Under the pieces are notes generated by a model. That model did no database searches, was not told the DNA's origin, and saw only the letters and a list, made by a program, of their open reading frames with translations. Below, piece after piece: positions 1 through 8,908 of a stretch of DNA of 64,000 bases. Positions within the stretch are counted from its first letter, which is position 1, and every line of letters starts with the position of its first letter. Source of the stretch: CAKSQF01 sp963628435 (GTDB lineage Bacteria; Bacillota; Clostridia; Oscillospirales; CAG-272); the NCBI GenBank assembly GCA_963628435.1, contig CAVGEY010000002.1, forward strand, positions 83,046 to 147,045. Direction: 5' to 3'. A program made the translations under genes and the position numbers.

Positions 1-27
1 AGACGCCGCATTCCTTCAAATTTACTA

Positions 28-56
28 TTGCAAATTTCAGAGAAATATATTATAAT
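28..56 (+). promoter_or_regulatory. sigma-A promoter of ireB-ribF operon
   Basis: A -35 box TTGCAA (28-33) and a perfect -10 box TATAAT (51-56) are separated by 17 bases. The predicted start lies near 63. The leader then holds a small GAGCG/CGCTC hairpin (about 66-86) before the ireB ribosome binding site AAAGGAGG. Confidence 0.75.
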
Positions 57-118
57 AACCGAAAGAGCGATGCGCCGCACCGCTCAAATTATCGGACATA
101 CCAAAAGGAGGAACTATA

Positions 119-385
119 ATGGCAAACGATCGAAACGGAGAACAGAGAACAATCGTTATTCCGTCAATGGACGACAAGGATGCGCATGTTCGCGCTATCT
201 TATCCGAGGTTTATGCCGCACTTCGTGCGAAAGGATATAATCCGGTAAATCAGATTGTCGGTTATATTCTCTCCGGAGATCCGACATATATTACAAATTA
301 TCAGTCCGCACGCAGCCTTATCTGCAAAATAGAGCGAGATGATCTTCTGACTGTTCTGCTGACCGATTTTCTCGAAAAAGGATGA
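119..385 (+). CDS. ireB: IreB family regulatory phosphoprotein
   Basis: Small 88-residue protein of the IreB/UPF0297 (DUF965) family. In enterococci IreB is phosphorylated by the PASTA kinase IreK and negatively affects cephalosporin resistance and cell-envelope homeostasis; that role is taken from the family. The full length matches the family, with the typical stretch around '[17 protein letters not shown]' in the middle. The start is fixed by an AAAGGAGG site ending about eight bases upstream of the ATG. In many Firmicutes the gene follows alaS and precedes ruvX; here it is followed after six bases by ribF, so the two are probably co-transcribed from the promoter at 28-56. Confidence 0.92.
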   Translation: MANDRNGEQRTIVIPSMDDKDAHVRAILSEVYAALRAKGYNPVNQIVGYILSGDPTYITNYQSARSLICKIERDDLLTVLLTDFLEKG

Positions 386-391
386 TAATGC

Positions 392-1333
392 ATGACGGTT
401 GATATATGCGAACCGGTCTTAGACAAAACCCCGCCGTGTGTTGTGGCACTCGGAAATTTCGACGGTGTTCATACTGCGCACCGCGAACTGCTGAAAAAAG
501 CAGTTGAAACCGCGGAAGAGCTTACTCTCGAAAGAGGAGAAAAAGTAATTCCCGCGGCCTTCACATTCAAGCTGCTTAAACCGAATGTCGGATATATCAC
601 CGATTTCGATGAAAAGACAAAGCTTCTTCATGACAGCGGCACAGATGTCTGCTATTTTTGCGATTTCGGCAAAATCAAGGATATGTCGCCCGAAGAATTT
701 ACCGAAAAAATACTTATATCGCGGGTTAATGCCGTAGGGGTTGTCTGCGGCTTTAATTTCAGATTCGGAAAGAATGCCGAAGGGGACGCCGCGATGCTGA
801 GTGAAATTCTGTCACGGAAATACGGCATAACTCTGTCGGTAATAGAGCAGATAAAGTGCGGCGGCATCACGGTTTCATCGACCGAGATACGCAAAGCGAT
901 TTCGGGCGGAGATTTCGGGCTTGTGAAAACAATGCTCGGCAGAGAATACGAAATTTCGGGCATTGTTGAACACGGGAGAGAGGTCGGCAGAAAAATGGAC
1001 TGCCCTACCCTGAACATTCCGGTCGACATTCACCGCGCTCTGCCGCATTACGGAGTTTACTTTTCGCGTTGTCTGTTTGACGGGAAATCGGTTCCGTCGA
1101 TTTGCAACATAGGAGTGCGCCCGACATTCGACAGTTCTTTCGGTGAAAGCAGACCGCTGTGTGAGATACACCTTCTCCGCGGATCCGACCGAATGCCGAA
1201 GGCGGGAGACCGCATTTCGGTAATTCCGGACAGGTTCTGCCGTCCCGAGATAAAATTCGACAGCCCGTCGGCACTTTACAGACAGATTGAGAAAGATACG
1301 GCCGATGCGGTTTCTTTTTACGCTTTACGGTGA
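392..1333 (+). CDS. ribF: bifunctional riboflavin kinase / FAD synthetase
   Basis: RibF makes FMN from riboflavin and ATP, then adenylates FMN to FAD, in the cytosol. Residues about 1-180 form the nucleotidyltransferase (FAD synthetase) domain, with the N-terminal 'LGNFDGVHTAH' ATP-binding motif. It continues to 'VSSTEIRKAI', the conserved SSTxIR motif. Residues about 185-310 are the riboflavin kinase beta-barrel, with the 'PTLNI' and 'GVRPTF' motifs. The length of 313 residues is normal. It starts six bases after ireB and ends 31 bases before the next gene, so the three probably form an operon. Confidence 0.95.
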   Translation: MTVDICEPVLDKTPPCVVALGNFDGVHTAHRELLKKAVETAEELTLERGEKVIPAAFTFKLLKPNVGYITDFDEKTKLLHDSGTDVCYFCDFGKIKDMSPEEFTEKILISRVNAVGVVCGFNFRFGKNAEGDAAMLSEILSRKYGITLSVIEQIKCGGITVSSTEIRKAISGGDFGLVKTMLGREYEISGIVEHGREVGRKMDCPTLNIPVDIHRALPHYGVYFSRCLFDGKSVPSICNIGVRPTFDSSFGESRPLCEIHLLRGSDRMPKAGDRISVIPDRFCRPEIKFDSPSALYRQIEKDTADAVSFYALR

Positions 1334-1364
1334 TTTTTACGACTGCTTTTGGGAGTAAAGCAAA

Positions 1365-2729
1365 ATGATTGTTTACCTGCGAAAAAAAAGAAAAAGATTT
1401 TTTACGGTTTCGACAGACCTGCTGTCTTTTTTTCTGATTATATGTCTGCTTATCCCGATTATGTCTGTTTTCTCGACCGCCTCCCCCGCCGAAACTTCAT
1501 CGGGTGCCGAATCGGCGGAATCGGTGACCGACGGTGCGTCAATCATATATCTTTACTGTCCTCAATCGGACATTGTTCTTTACAGCAAGGGCGGCGATGA
1601 AATTTTCCATCCCTATGCGGTTGCGAAAATCATGACGCTGCTTGTCGCCGCCGACTATATCCCGGACTGGGACGAAACCTTCACCGTCGAGGAAGGCATG
1701 ACCGAAAAATTTTCAAACGGTTACGGCATAAGCGAGGGCGACTGCATAAGCTATAAAGATCTTGCCGTTCTTATTCTTTTCCGCGGATTTGACGATGCGG
1801 CAACCGTAATTGCGAGAAAAACAGCGGGAAGCGACGAAAAATTCGTCGAGCTTATGAACGAAAAGGCCGAAAGTCTCGGAACATCCTCGACCGAATTCAA
1901 AAATCCGACCGGACGCGGCGACAAAGGAAGTACGACCGCAGGAGACAGCGCGCTTATCGCCGCCGAATTCTGCAAAAATGACATACTTATGAACATTGCG
2001 GGTTCTGGTGTCGTCAGCTGCCGATCTCTCGGTCAGAAGAAAATATACAACAGAAATTTTTATTTCAGCGGTTATTATAACGCAACCGGAAAAAGCTATA
2101 TAAGCGAAAGAGCCGACGGAATTATCGCAGGAAGCGTTCTTGATCCCGAAATGCTTATATCATCGGCGACAATAGAAAACTATACCTACATCACGATTGT
2201 TATGGATGCGAAAAAGGCCGATGGCTTTTCCTATCCTTATGAAATAACAAACAAGCTGCTCGGAAAATATGCGGGTACATTCGGCTATGTCAGCGTACTG
2301 ACGAAAAGCGATCCTATATGCGAAATACCGGTTAATATGGGTGACGGGCATGACAGCGTGGTTCTCTCACCCGATCGTGATTTTTACTTCTATGTTATGA
2401 ACGACTCGGATGTTAAAAAAGAGTTTTCGTACGAATACACGCTGGCATACGAATCACTTGACGCTCCGGTGGAATCGGGAACGGCGGTCGGACAGATAAT
2501 TCTCTATCGAAACGGAGAAGAGGTCGGAAGAGCCGATCTCGTCACCCGCGCGAACATCTCAAAAAGCATGAGCGCGTACTATTATGACCGAACGAGAAAA
2601 ATAATTACCGACAAATTCGTAATACGGCTGATTGTCGTCATCGCGGCGGTGTTTGTAATCACGGTAATGGCGATTGCGATTATACGCGGTCAGATGCACA
2701 GATACAAAGAAAAAAACAAAAACGGATAA
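1365..2729 (+). CDS. D-Ala-D-Ala carboxypeptidase-like protein, catalytically degenerate (DacF family)
   Basis: Membrane protein of 454 residues with the fold pattern of low-molecular-weight penicillin-binding proteins (peptidase S11). One N-terminal membrane segment (about 18-36) is followed by an extracellular domain and a C-terminal membrane helix (about 415-438) with a basic cytoplasmic tail. Family landmarks are recognisable: the 'KIMT' after the active-site motif, 'AGSDEKFVELMN', and 'KNPTGRGDKGSTTAGD'. All three catalytic motifs are altered. SxxK reads AVAK (about 85-88), SxN reads RGF (about 140-142), and KTG reads ATG (about 240-242). It is therefore unlikely to hydrolyse peptidoglycan stem peptides or to bind beta-lactams covalently. 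The reading frame is intact, which suggests a kept non-enzymatic role, perhaps as a scaffold or sensor (inference). It is followed by an intrinsic terminator. Confidence 0.8.
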   Translation: MIVYLRKKRKRFFTVSTDLLSFFLIICLLIPIMSVFSTASPAETSSGAESAESVTDGASIIYLYCPQSDIVLYSKGGDEIFHPYAVAKIMTLLVAADYIPDWDETFTVEEGMTEKFSNGYGISEGDCISYKDLAVLILFRGFDDAATVIARKTAGSDEKFVELMNEKAESLGTSSTEFKNPTGRGDKGSTTAGDSALIAAEFCKNDILMNIAGSGVVSCRSLGQKKIYNRNFYFSGYYNATGKSYISERADGIIAGSVLDPEMLISSATIENYTYITIVMDAKKADGFSYPYEITNKLLGKYAGTFGYVSVLTKSDPICEIPVNMGDGHDSVVLSPDRDFYFYVMNDSDVKKEFSYEYTLAYESLDAPVESGTAVGQIILYRNGEEVGRADLVTRANISKSMSAYYYDRTRKIITDKFVIRLIVVIAAVFVITVMAIAIIRGQMHRYKEKNKNG

Positions 2730-2734
2730 AACAG

Positions 2735-2765
2735 AAAAAAGGAGCCCCGCGGCTCCTTTTTCTTT
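2735..2765 (+). terminator. intrinsic terminator after the carboxypeptidase-like gene
   Basis: Stem GGAGCC/GGCTCC (2741-2746 with 2751-2756), loop CCGC, preceded by an A-run and followed by a T-rich tract. It closes the ireB-ribF operon. Confidence 0.85.
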
Positions 2766-2808
2766 CAATTTTTTCAAAGACAATACGTAAAAGACAGGAG
2801 CAGTCAAA

Positions 2809-4572
2809 ATGGGAAAACTTACGATAAACGACGGCAGGTTTTATATGGACGGCGAACCGTACACGGTCATATCGGGAGCGATGCACTATTTTCGCATACC
2901 GAGAGAATATTGGCGCGACCGCCTTTTGAAACTCGCCGAATGCGGTTTTAACACGGTTGAAACATATACCTGCTGGAATCTGCACGAGAAAAACGAGGGT
3001 AAATTCGATTTTTCGGACAGACTTGATGTAAAAGCCTATATAGAGCTTGCGGGCGAACTCGGACTTAATGTCATACTGCGTCCGGGTCCGTACATCTGCG
3101 CCGAATGGGATTTCGGGGGACTTCCCGCCTGGCTGCTCGGATACGAAAACATACCGCTCCGCTGCTCGGACAACCGTTTTATGTCAAAATTCGGCAGATA
3201 TCTGCGTGCTCTTCTGCCGCAGCTCGGCGAACTGACCGCAGGTCACGGCGGAAACATCATAATGCTTCAGATTGAGAACGAATACGGAAGCTACGGAAAC
3301 GACAAAGATTATCTGCGCGAAATTGCGAAAATCTACCGTGACTGCGATATGGACTGTCTGTATTATACATCCGACGGCCCATGCGAACTGATGCTCGGCG
3401 GCGGAACACTTGACGAATATCTCTCGGTGGCGAATTTCGGTTCAAAGCCGAAAGAACACTTCAAAATCATGAAAACATTCCGTCCGAACGCGCCGCTTAT
3501 GTGCGGCGAATACTGGTGCGGATGGTTTGATCACTGGTTTGAGAAGCATCACACGCGCACCGCAGATGAAATAAGCGGCGAATTCCGTGATTTTTTTGAC
3601 ATCGGTGCGTCGGTCAACTTCTATATGTTCCACGGCGGAACCAATTTCGGCTTTACAAACGGTGCGAATTACGATGATTTTTATCAGCCTACGGTGACAA
3701 GCTACGACTACAATGCCCTGCTTACCGAAGCAGGCGACAGAACAGAGGCATATTACAAAATCCGCGACATTATAAAAGAGAAAACCGGGCGCAGTCTTCC
3801 GCTGACGGCGTGTGAAACACCGAAACACGCATACGGAAAGCTGAAGCTGACCGAAAAAGCAAATCTGTTTGAAAATATCGACAGAATTTCGTCCCCGTGC
3901 AAAACCGCCGCTCCCGAATTTATGGAGGAGCTCGGACAATCTTTCGGATATATGCTCTACCGAACCGAGGTAAACGGCTCGGAGGGTATCAAGACTCTGA
4001 TAATCGAAAAAGTCCGCGACCGTGCGCAGATTTTCGTTGACGGTGAGCTTCGCTCGGTATATGACCGCGCGAAGCCCGCACCCGACAATGAGAGAGTGAA
4101 AATCGGGGGCTGCTGCGGCAAAAAGATCAGACTCGACATTCTCGTCGAAAATATGGGACGCGTGAATTACGGGCCGAAACTGCGCGACCGCAAGGGAATT
4201 TCGGGTGTGCGCTTTGATTATCAATATCATTTCGGCTGGGAGCAGTATCCACTTCCGATGGACAATCTTTCGGAGCTTGAATTTTCTCCGATTGCCGAAG
4301 GCAGCATATCGGGACCGACTTTTCTGAGAGGAAAACTCTTTATTTCGGGAGCTCCGTGCGACACTTTTGTAAGACTTGACGGGTTCACCAAAGGGTTTGT
4401 TGTTGTAAACGGCAACAATCTCGGAAGATATTATAATCCCGCAGGGCCGCAGAAAACGCTTTATCTGCCCGCGCCGTTTCTTAAAGAGGGAGAAAACGAA
4501 ATAATCGTCTTTGAATCGGACAAAACCGACTCGGCATACATCGGATTTACCGACACGCCCGATCTCGGGTAA
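2809..4572 (+). CDS. glycoside hydrolase family 35 beta-galactosidase
   Basis: Enzyme of 587 residues that releases terminal beta-galactose. The N-terminal TIM barrel has the GH35 signatures 'GAMHYFRIPREYW', 'NTVETYTCWNLHE' and 'LRPGPYICAEWDFGG'. The proton donor is the second Glu of 'QIENEYGSYG' (about residue 158). The nucleophile Glu is in 'CGEYWCGWFDHW' (about 224). 'FYMFHGGTNFG' closes the barrel, and the C-terminal part forms the usual beta-sandwich domains. There is no signal peptide, so it probably acts in the cytoplasm on imported oligosaccharides. It is monocistronic, between terminators at 2735 and 4577. Confidence 0.95.
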   Translation: MGKLTINDGRFYMDGEPYTVISGAMHYFRIPREYWRDRLLKLAECGFNTVETYTCWNLHEKNEGKFDFSDRLDVKAYIELAGELGLNVILRPGPYICAEWDFGGLPAWLLGYENIPLRCSDNRFMSKFGRYLRALLPQLGELTAGHGGNIIMLQIENEYGSYGNDKDYLREIAKIYRDCDMDCLYYTSDGPCELMLGGGTLDEYLSVANFGSKPKEHFKIMKTFRPNAPLMCGEYWCGWFDHWFEKHHTRTADEISGEFRDFFDIGASVNFYMFHGGTNFGFTNGANYDDFYQPTVTSYDYNALLTEAGDRTEAYYKIRDIIKEKTGRSLPLTACETPKHAYGKLKLTEKANLFENIDRISSPCKTAAPEFMEELGQSFGYMLYRTEVNGSEGIKTLIIEKVRDRAQIFVDGELRSVYDRAKPAPDNERVKIGGCCGKKIRLDILVENMGRVNYGPKLRDRKGISGVRFDYQYHFGWEQYPLPMDNLSELEFSPIAEGSISGPTFLRGKLFISGAPCDTFVRLDGFTKGFVVVNGNNLGRYYNPAGPQKTLYLPAPFLKEGENEIIVFESDKTDSAYIGFTDTPDLG

Positions 4573-4576
4573 CGAT

Positions 4577-4616
4577 GAAAAACCGGAGGCCGCTTAATGC
4601 GTCCTCCGATTTTTTA
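4577..4616. terminator. bidirectional terminator between GH35 gene and rsgA
   Basis: Stem CGGAGG/CCTCCG flanked by an A-run on the left and a T-run on the right, so it can stop transcripts from both convergent genes. The T-run overlaps the rsgA stop codon. Confidence 0.8.
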
Positions 4617-5525
4617 TTTCGGATGTTTCTTATCCCATTCGTGTTTATCTTTCAATACGAGATACAAATCGGTATAACTTTTATGTCGTTCGGGCGCGAT
4701 TATGCCGTCATCAACGGCTCCGAGTATCGCGCATCCCTCCTCTTTGGTATGAGTGCATTTCCGATATCTGCAGCCCCCGAGATACGGAAGAAATTCGGGG
4801 AAAGCGGACGGAAGATCCTCTTTTGACATAAAATCAAACTGCTTAAAATCAAGCATCGTAAATCCCGGCGTATCGGCAATATAGCCGCCCCCTTTTGCGA
4901 ACAGTTCCACCTTTCGTGTCGTATGGCGTCCGCGTTCGGTTCTTTCGCTGACACTGCCGGTTACAAGCGACAAATCGGGAAACAGTGCATTCAGCAGGGT
5001 TGATTTGCCGACACCCGACGCGCCCGCAAATGCCGCGATGCGTTTTTCGGATCTCGTCAGAATAAAGTCGCGCAGATTGTCTATGCCGTCTCCCGATACA
5101 GAGTCGGTTACAAAAAGACGCATACCGCTTTTTTTGTAAATTTCGCATATTCTTTCGGTGCTTTTTTCATCAAGTCTGCATTTGCCGATCACACAGCAGA
5201 CGTCAATTTTATTATGCACGGCAATCGCCGTCAGCTTGTCTACTGTCGGAAGGTCGGGAGAGGGAGAGGCAGAGGGGATAACCACAAACAAATCATCGAG
5301 ATTCGCCATGGCGGGCCGTATAAGAAGATTTTTTCTCGGCAGAATTTCTTTTATCACATTTTCGCCCTGCTCTGCCGTCTCGACAATTACAAGGTCGCCG
5401 ACCTGCGGAGATTCGTTCCCGTGTCGGAATTTTCCGCGCGCACGGCACTCTATGACTTTATCCGGGCTGTCGACAAAATAAAGTCCGCCGACTCCCTTAA
5501 TTATCCTGCCCTCTGTTTCGGCCAT
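4614..5525 (-). CDS. rsgA: ribosome small subunit-dependent GTPase A
   Basis: RsgA (YjeQ) is a circularly permuted GTPase that checks late maturation of the 30S ribosomal subunit. Residues about 1-65 form an OB-fold for RNA binding. The GTPase motifs come in permuted order: G4-like 'NKIDV', then the P-loop 'GASGVGKSTLLN', then 'DTPGF'. The C-terminal zinc finger is visible as 'GGCRYRKCTHTKEEGCAI'. The length of 303 residues is normal. It is convergent with the GH35 gene and divergent from the methyltransferase gene. Confidence 0.96.
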   Translation of the reverse strand: MAETEGRIIKGVGGLYFVDSPDKVIECRARGKFRHGNESPQVGDLVIVETAEQGENVIKEILPRKNLLIRPAMANLDDLFVVIPSASPSPDLPTVDKLTAIAVHNKIDVCCVIGKCRLDEKSTERICEIYKKSGMRLFVTDSVSGDGIDNLRDFILTRSEKRIAAFAGASGVGKSTLLNALFPDLSLVTGSVSERTERGRHTTRKVELFAKGGGYIADTPGFTMLDFKQFDFMSKEDLPSAFPEFLPYLGGCRYRKCTHTKEEGCAILGAVDDGIIAPERHKSYTDLYLVLKDKHEWDKKHPK

Positions 5526-5630
5526 CTGTTCTACCTGTCCTTCGGTTAATATGTTTATCTTCTATATCGGTTTATTATAATATTTTTTTTCGGTGTTTTC
5601 AAGAAATTTCGAAAAAAAAGCAAAAAAAGC

Positions 5631-5658
5631 TTGAAAAGAGCCGCAAATATTGTATAAT
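5631..5658 (+). promoter_or_regulatory. promoter of the methyltransferase gene
   Basis: TTGAAA (5631-5636), 16-base spacer, TATAAT (5653-5658) with the extended -10 TG. The gene start follows 32 bases later. Confidence 0.7.
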
Positions 5659-5690
5659 AGTTATGAGAAAATTACGCGGAGGATATCGGT

Positions 5691-6866
5691 ATGGCGCTGT
5701 CGGCAGAAGATTATCGTAAAATATCGGATGCCGTTCACGGCATGACCGACAATCGGGACGAACTCATAAAAATCACATTCAGCAAACCGCATGACAGGAA
5801 TATTCTGCGTGCGCGCGCAAGAACGGTTGACAAGGCAGACGGCAAAAGGTTTCTGCAGATTGAAACGTTTACCGCCGACAACAAGGTAAATCACCGAAAT
5901 ATCGAATCTTCGGACATTGCCGATGCAGTTACCGAAGCGGCGGCAAACGAATTCGGGCAGACAAACATAGTCTGCGCCGCCGGAGAATTGCAGATTCGTT
6001 TTTCATCTAAAGGCAAACTGCTGATCACAAAATCCAAAACAAGCGGAAAAATACCGACGGTCGCCGCCGCACATGACAGAGAGAAAAAATATATAATAGA
6101 TTCGGCGAAATATTCGGACTTTCTCTCGATTCTCGGTGTCTGCGACAAAGACGGCAACGTTTTCGACAAAAAAAGGTCAAAATACCGTCAGCTCAACCGA
6201 TTTGTCGAGCTTCTCGACGATGTTTACGGCAAACTTCCGCAAAACGGCAGGCTGACCGTCTGCGATCTCTGCTGCGGCAAAAGTTATCTTACGTTTGCCG
6301 TCTACCTCTATCTTGAAAAGGTAAAAGGCAGAGAGGTTACAATGTACGGCGTCGATCTCAAATCGGACGTGATTTCATACTGTGCGGATGCCGCCGAAAA
6401 GCTCGGACTCGGCGATCTGCATTTTATCTGCGGCGACATAGCCGATTTCGATCCGATGGCGGATGTCGATCTTGTAATCTCGCTTCACGCCTGCGATATC
6501 GCAACCGATATCGTACTTGCCTATGCGGTAAAACACAAGGCAAAGCTGATACTGTCGACACCGTGCTGTCATCACGAAATGTTCCATCAGCTCGGAGATA
6601 CACCGCTTTCGCCGATTATGAAACATTCGATACTGAAACAGAAATTCGCCGACGCGCTCACCGACTCGATGCGCACGCTTATGCTCGAAGCCAGAGGATA
6701 TAAAGCCGAGGCGATCGAGCTGATAGATCCGGACGAAACTCCGAAGAACGTCATGATACGCGCCGTCTATACCGGCAGAGAAAGCAAAGAGGCGGCGGAG
6801 GAATACCGAAAAACAGCCGAGTTTTTCGGCGTGAATCCGATGCTCGAAAAACTGCTGTCCGATTAG
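5691..6866 (+). CDS. class I SAM-dependent methyltransferase (Methyltransf_32 type)
   Basis: Protein of 391 residues. The first third (about 1-165) is not recognised. The rest is a Rossmann methyltransferase domain. The SAM motif is 'VCDLCCGKSYLTF' (about 188-200), the acidic loop 'MYGVDLKSDV' follows, then 'FICGDIADF', and 'VISLHACDIATD' with 'LILSTPCCHHEM' downstream. The paired 'HACD' and 'PCCHH' motifs are typical of Methyltransf_32 proteins, whose characterised relatives modify RNA or protein. The substrate here is unknown. It has its own promoter and ends 68 bases before the oxidoreductase gene, with no obvious terminator between. Confidence 0.75.
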   Translation: MALSAEDYRKISDAVHGMTDNRDELIKITFSKPHDRNILRARARTVDKADGKRFLQIETFTADNKVNHRNIESSDIADAVTEAAANEFGQTNIVCAAGELQIRFSSKGKLLITKSKTSGKIPTVAAAHDREKKYIIDSAKYSDFLSILGVCDKDGNVFDKKRSKYRQLNRFVELLDDVYGKLPQNGRLTVCDLCCGKSYLTFAVYLYLEKVKGREVTMYGVDLKSDVISYCADAAEKLGLGDLHFICGDIADFDPMADVDLVISLHACDIATDIVLAYAVKHKAKLILSTPCCHHEMFHQLGDTPLSPIMKHSILKQKFADALTDSMRTLMLEARGYKAEAIELIDPDETPKNVMIRAVYTGRESKEAAEEYRKTAEFFGVNPMLEKLLSD

Positions 6867-6934
6867 TCGGTTTACACGGAAATTATGCGGCATCTGCCGT
6901 TAAAATATTTTTTCATCGAAAGAGAGGAAAAACA

Positions 6935-8026
6935 ATGGAAAAGGTCAGAATAGGAATTATCGGATGCGGAGGAATTGCCAACGGCAAGCACATGCCTTCC
7001 CTTCACAAACTTGACAATGTCGAAATGGTCGCATTCTGCGATATTATCGAAGAGAGAGCCGTTGCCGCAAAACAGAAATACGGCACACCCGATGCGAAAG
7101 TTTATACAAATTACAAGGAACTGCTCGAGGACAAATCGATAAATGTTGTCCATGTATGCACCCCGAACCGTTCGCACAGCTTTATAACGGTTGACGCGCT
7201 CGAAGCAGGCAAAGACGTTATGTGTGAAAAGCCGATGGCAATCAACTCCGCCGAGGCAAAAAAGATGGTCGATGCGGCAAAACGCACGGGCAGACTGCTC
7301 ACGATAGGCTATCAGAACCGTCAGAGAGCCGACTCGCAATATCTGAAGCACGAGGTCGAGGAAGGCACGCTCGGCAACATCTACTACGCGAAAGCAACAG
7401 CCATAAGACGCCGTCAGGTACCGACATGGGGCGTTTTCCTGAATGAATACGAGCAGGGCGGCGGATCGCTTATCGATATCGGCACGCACGCGCTTGACCT
7501 TACCCTTTGGACGATGAACAACTATAAACCCAAAATGTGCATAGGAACAACCTATCACGAACTCGGCAAACTGCCGGTTGACCTTCAGGGCAACGGATGG
7601 GGCCCGTGGGATCCCGACAAGATGACCGTCGAAGATTCGGCATTCGGACTTGTCGTTATGGAAAACGGCGCGACCGTTCTCCTTGAGTCGTCATGGGCAC
7701 TGAACTACGCAAATCCCATCGAGGCGGTCACCACTCTCTGCGGCACGCTCGGCGGCGCGGATATGAACGACGGACTCCGCTTCAACGGTGTCAGGAACGG
7801 CAGACTGTTCCTTAACAAAGTCGATATGACAACCGGCGGCGCGGCATTCTATGAGGGCCACGCGAACGAAGAGCCGCAGGTTCTCGAAGCAAGACAGTGG
7901 ATAAACGCGGTTATCAACCGTACAAATCCCTGCGTTCTGCCCGAACAGGCATACTGCGTAACGAGAATTCTCGAAGGAATTTACGTATCTTCGCAGACCG
8001 GCAAGGCATTCTATTTCGATAACTGA
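6935..8026 (+). CDS. Gfo/Idh/MocA family oxidoreductase
   Basis: NAD(P)-dependent oxidoreductase of 363 residues, probably acting on a sugar or sugar derivative. The Rossmann start 'VRIGIIGCGGIANGKHMPSL' binds the nucleotide. 'CEKPMAINSAEAKKMVDAAKRTG' carries the family EKP motif with the catalytic lysine. 'GGGSLIDIGTHALDLTLW' holds the conserved D..TH motif of the C-terminal domain. The cytosolic substrate cannot be read from the sequence. The start has an AGAGAGG-like site upstream. It lies among glycosidase genes, which fits sugar metabolism. Confidence 0.9.
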   Translation: MEKVRIGIIGCGGIANGKHMPSLHKLDNVEMVAFCDIIEERAVAAKQKYGTPDAKVYTNYKELLEDKSINVVHVCTPNRSHSFITVDALEAGKDVMCEKPMAINSAEAKKMVDAAKRTGRLLTIGYQNRQRADSQYLKHEVEEGTLGNIYYAKATAIRRRQVPTWGVFLNEYEQGGGSLIDIGTHALDLTLWTMNNYKPKMCIGTTYHELGKLPVDLQGNGWGPWDPDKMTVEDSAFGLVVMENGATVLLESSWALNYANPIEAVTTLCGTLGGADMNDGLRFNGVRNGRLFLNKVDMTTGGAAFYEGHANEEPQVLEARQWINAVINRTNPCVLPEQAYCVTRILEGIYVSSQTGKAFYFDN

Positions 8027-8042
8027 TAAATCGGACATAAGC

Positions 8043-8075
8043 AAATCACCGAGCCGTTTGGCCCGGTGATTTTTG
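8043..8075 (+). terminator. terminator after the oxidoreductase gene
   Basis: Stem ATCACCG/CGGTGAT extended by GCC/GGC inside, followed by TTTTT. Confidence 0.85.
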
Positions 8076-8165
8076 GTTATCGGAATATTATTTTCTTTTT
8101 TGCATTTTCATATTCCCGCCATTGCCGTATACCTTCCCGTAAATTTTTTTCGATTATTTTACAAC

Positions 8166-8209
8166 AAAAAACACGGTGAAGTCCGAATACGGACATCACC
8201 GTGTTTTTA
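8166..8209 (-). terminator. terminator of the trpS-DUF1294 operon
   Basis: Near-perfect hairpin with arms CACGGTGAAGTCCG and CGGACATCACCGTG, flanked by A-run and T-run so that it can work on either strand. It sits just past the 3' end of the minus-strand DUF1294 gene. Confidence 0.8.
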
Positions 8210-8230
8210 TCATATTTTATTTAAGCAAAA

Positions 8231-8887
8231 TCAGCCGAATCTTACGCAGAAGGCAAAAACAATCTGCAAAAGAAGCAGTGCGGGTACGGTTATATAAAAT
8301 TTGGCGTGGCGCACCTTATGTCTGAATATCAACATTCCGAGCAGCGCGCCGAGTCCGCCGCCGAGAGCGGTAACCGCAAGCAGCCAGACTTCGGGGATAC
8401 GGCTTTTTTTCTTGACGGCGCAAATCTTATCAATCATATACATAAAGAATGCGGCAAGGTCGGCGATGATAAACCACCACATAATGACTTTTATATAGCG
8501 TCCGAACAGTTTTGACTGGAAGTGAGAGACGGCTCCGAGAGAACCCCACATTCCCGTGAAATATACCGCCGGTGTTTTCTCGGCATATATGATGCAGAGC
8601 ACCGCCGCCGCAAGCTGCAGCAGCACAAGCAGTGTATAAAGAAGTCCGCGAAGAAACTGCTTATTTCTCTGATGAAAAATTATATGACCGACAAGCGCGC
8701 CGAGTGCGCCTCCGAGAAGAGCTATAACAAGGAAAATCGCAAAAGGATACCTTTGTTTGCTGTGGGCAACGCGATTTTCATCTTCTCCGCAGAGAACAAA
8801 AGCAAGTGCGTTCGCGAAAATCAGCCACAGCAGAACGGCGAGCAGATTCTCGCCCAAAAAACTTCCGACAACAGTGAAAATTTTCAT
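8231..8887 (-). CDS. membrane protein with two tandem DUF1294 units
   Basis: 218-residue integral membrane protein of unknown function. DUF1294 proteins are usually single-unit and about half this length. Here two similar halves are visible. One has 'ALLGGALGALVGHIIFHQ' (about 55-75) and the other 'TALGGGLGALLGMLIFRHK' (about 172-190). Each is preceded by a basic patch (SKQRYP; KKKSRIPE) and a membrane helix. This suggests an internal duplication giving about six to eight membrane segments. An AAAGGAG site precedes the ATG by about nine bases. It lies 21 bases downstream of trpS and is probably co-transcribed; the link may be positional only. Confidence 0.75.
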   Translation of the reverse strand: MKIFTVVGSFLGENLLAVLLWLIFANALAFVLCGEDENRVAHSKQRYPFAIFLVIALLGGALGALVGHIIFHQRNKQFLRGLLYTLLVLLQLAAAVLCIIYAEKTPAVYFTGMWGSLGAVSHFQSKLFGRYIKVIMWWFIIADLAAFFMYMIDKICAVKKKSRIPEVWLLAVTALGGGLGALLGMLIFRHKVRHAKFYITVPALLLLQIVFAFCVRFG

Positions 8888-8908
8888 GCGGCATTGCTCC
8901 TTTTTATT

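Noticed and set aside
3442..4230. 262-residue minus-strand open frame opposite the GH35 gene
   Set aside because: GH35 coding is certain on the plus strand, and the antisense frame has no recognisable domain.
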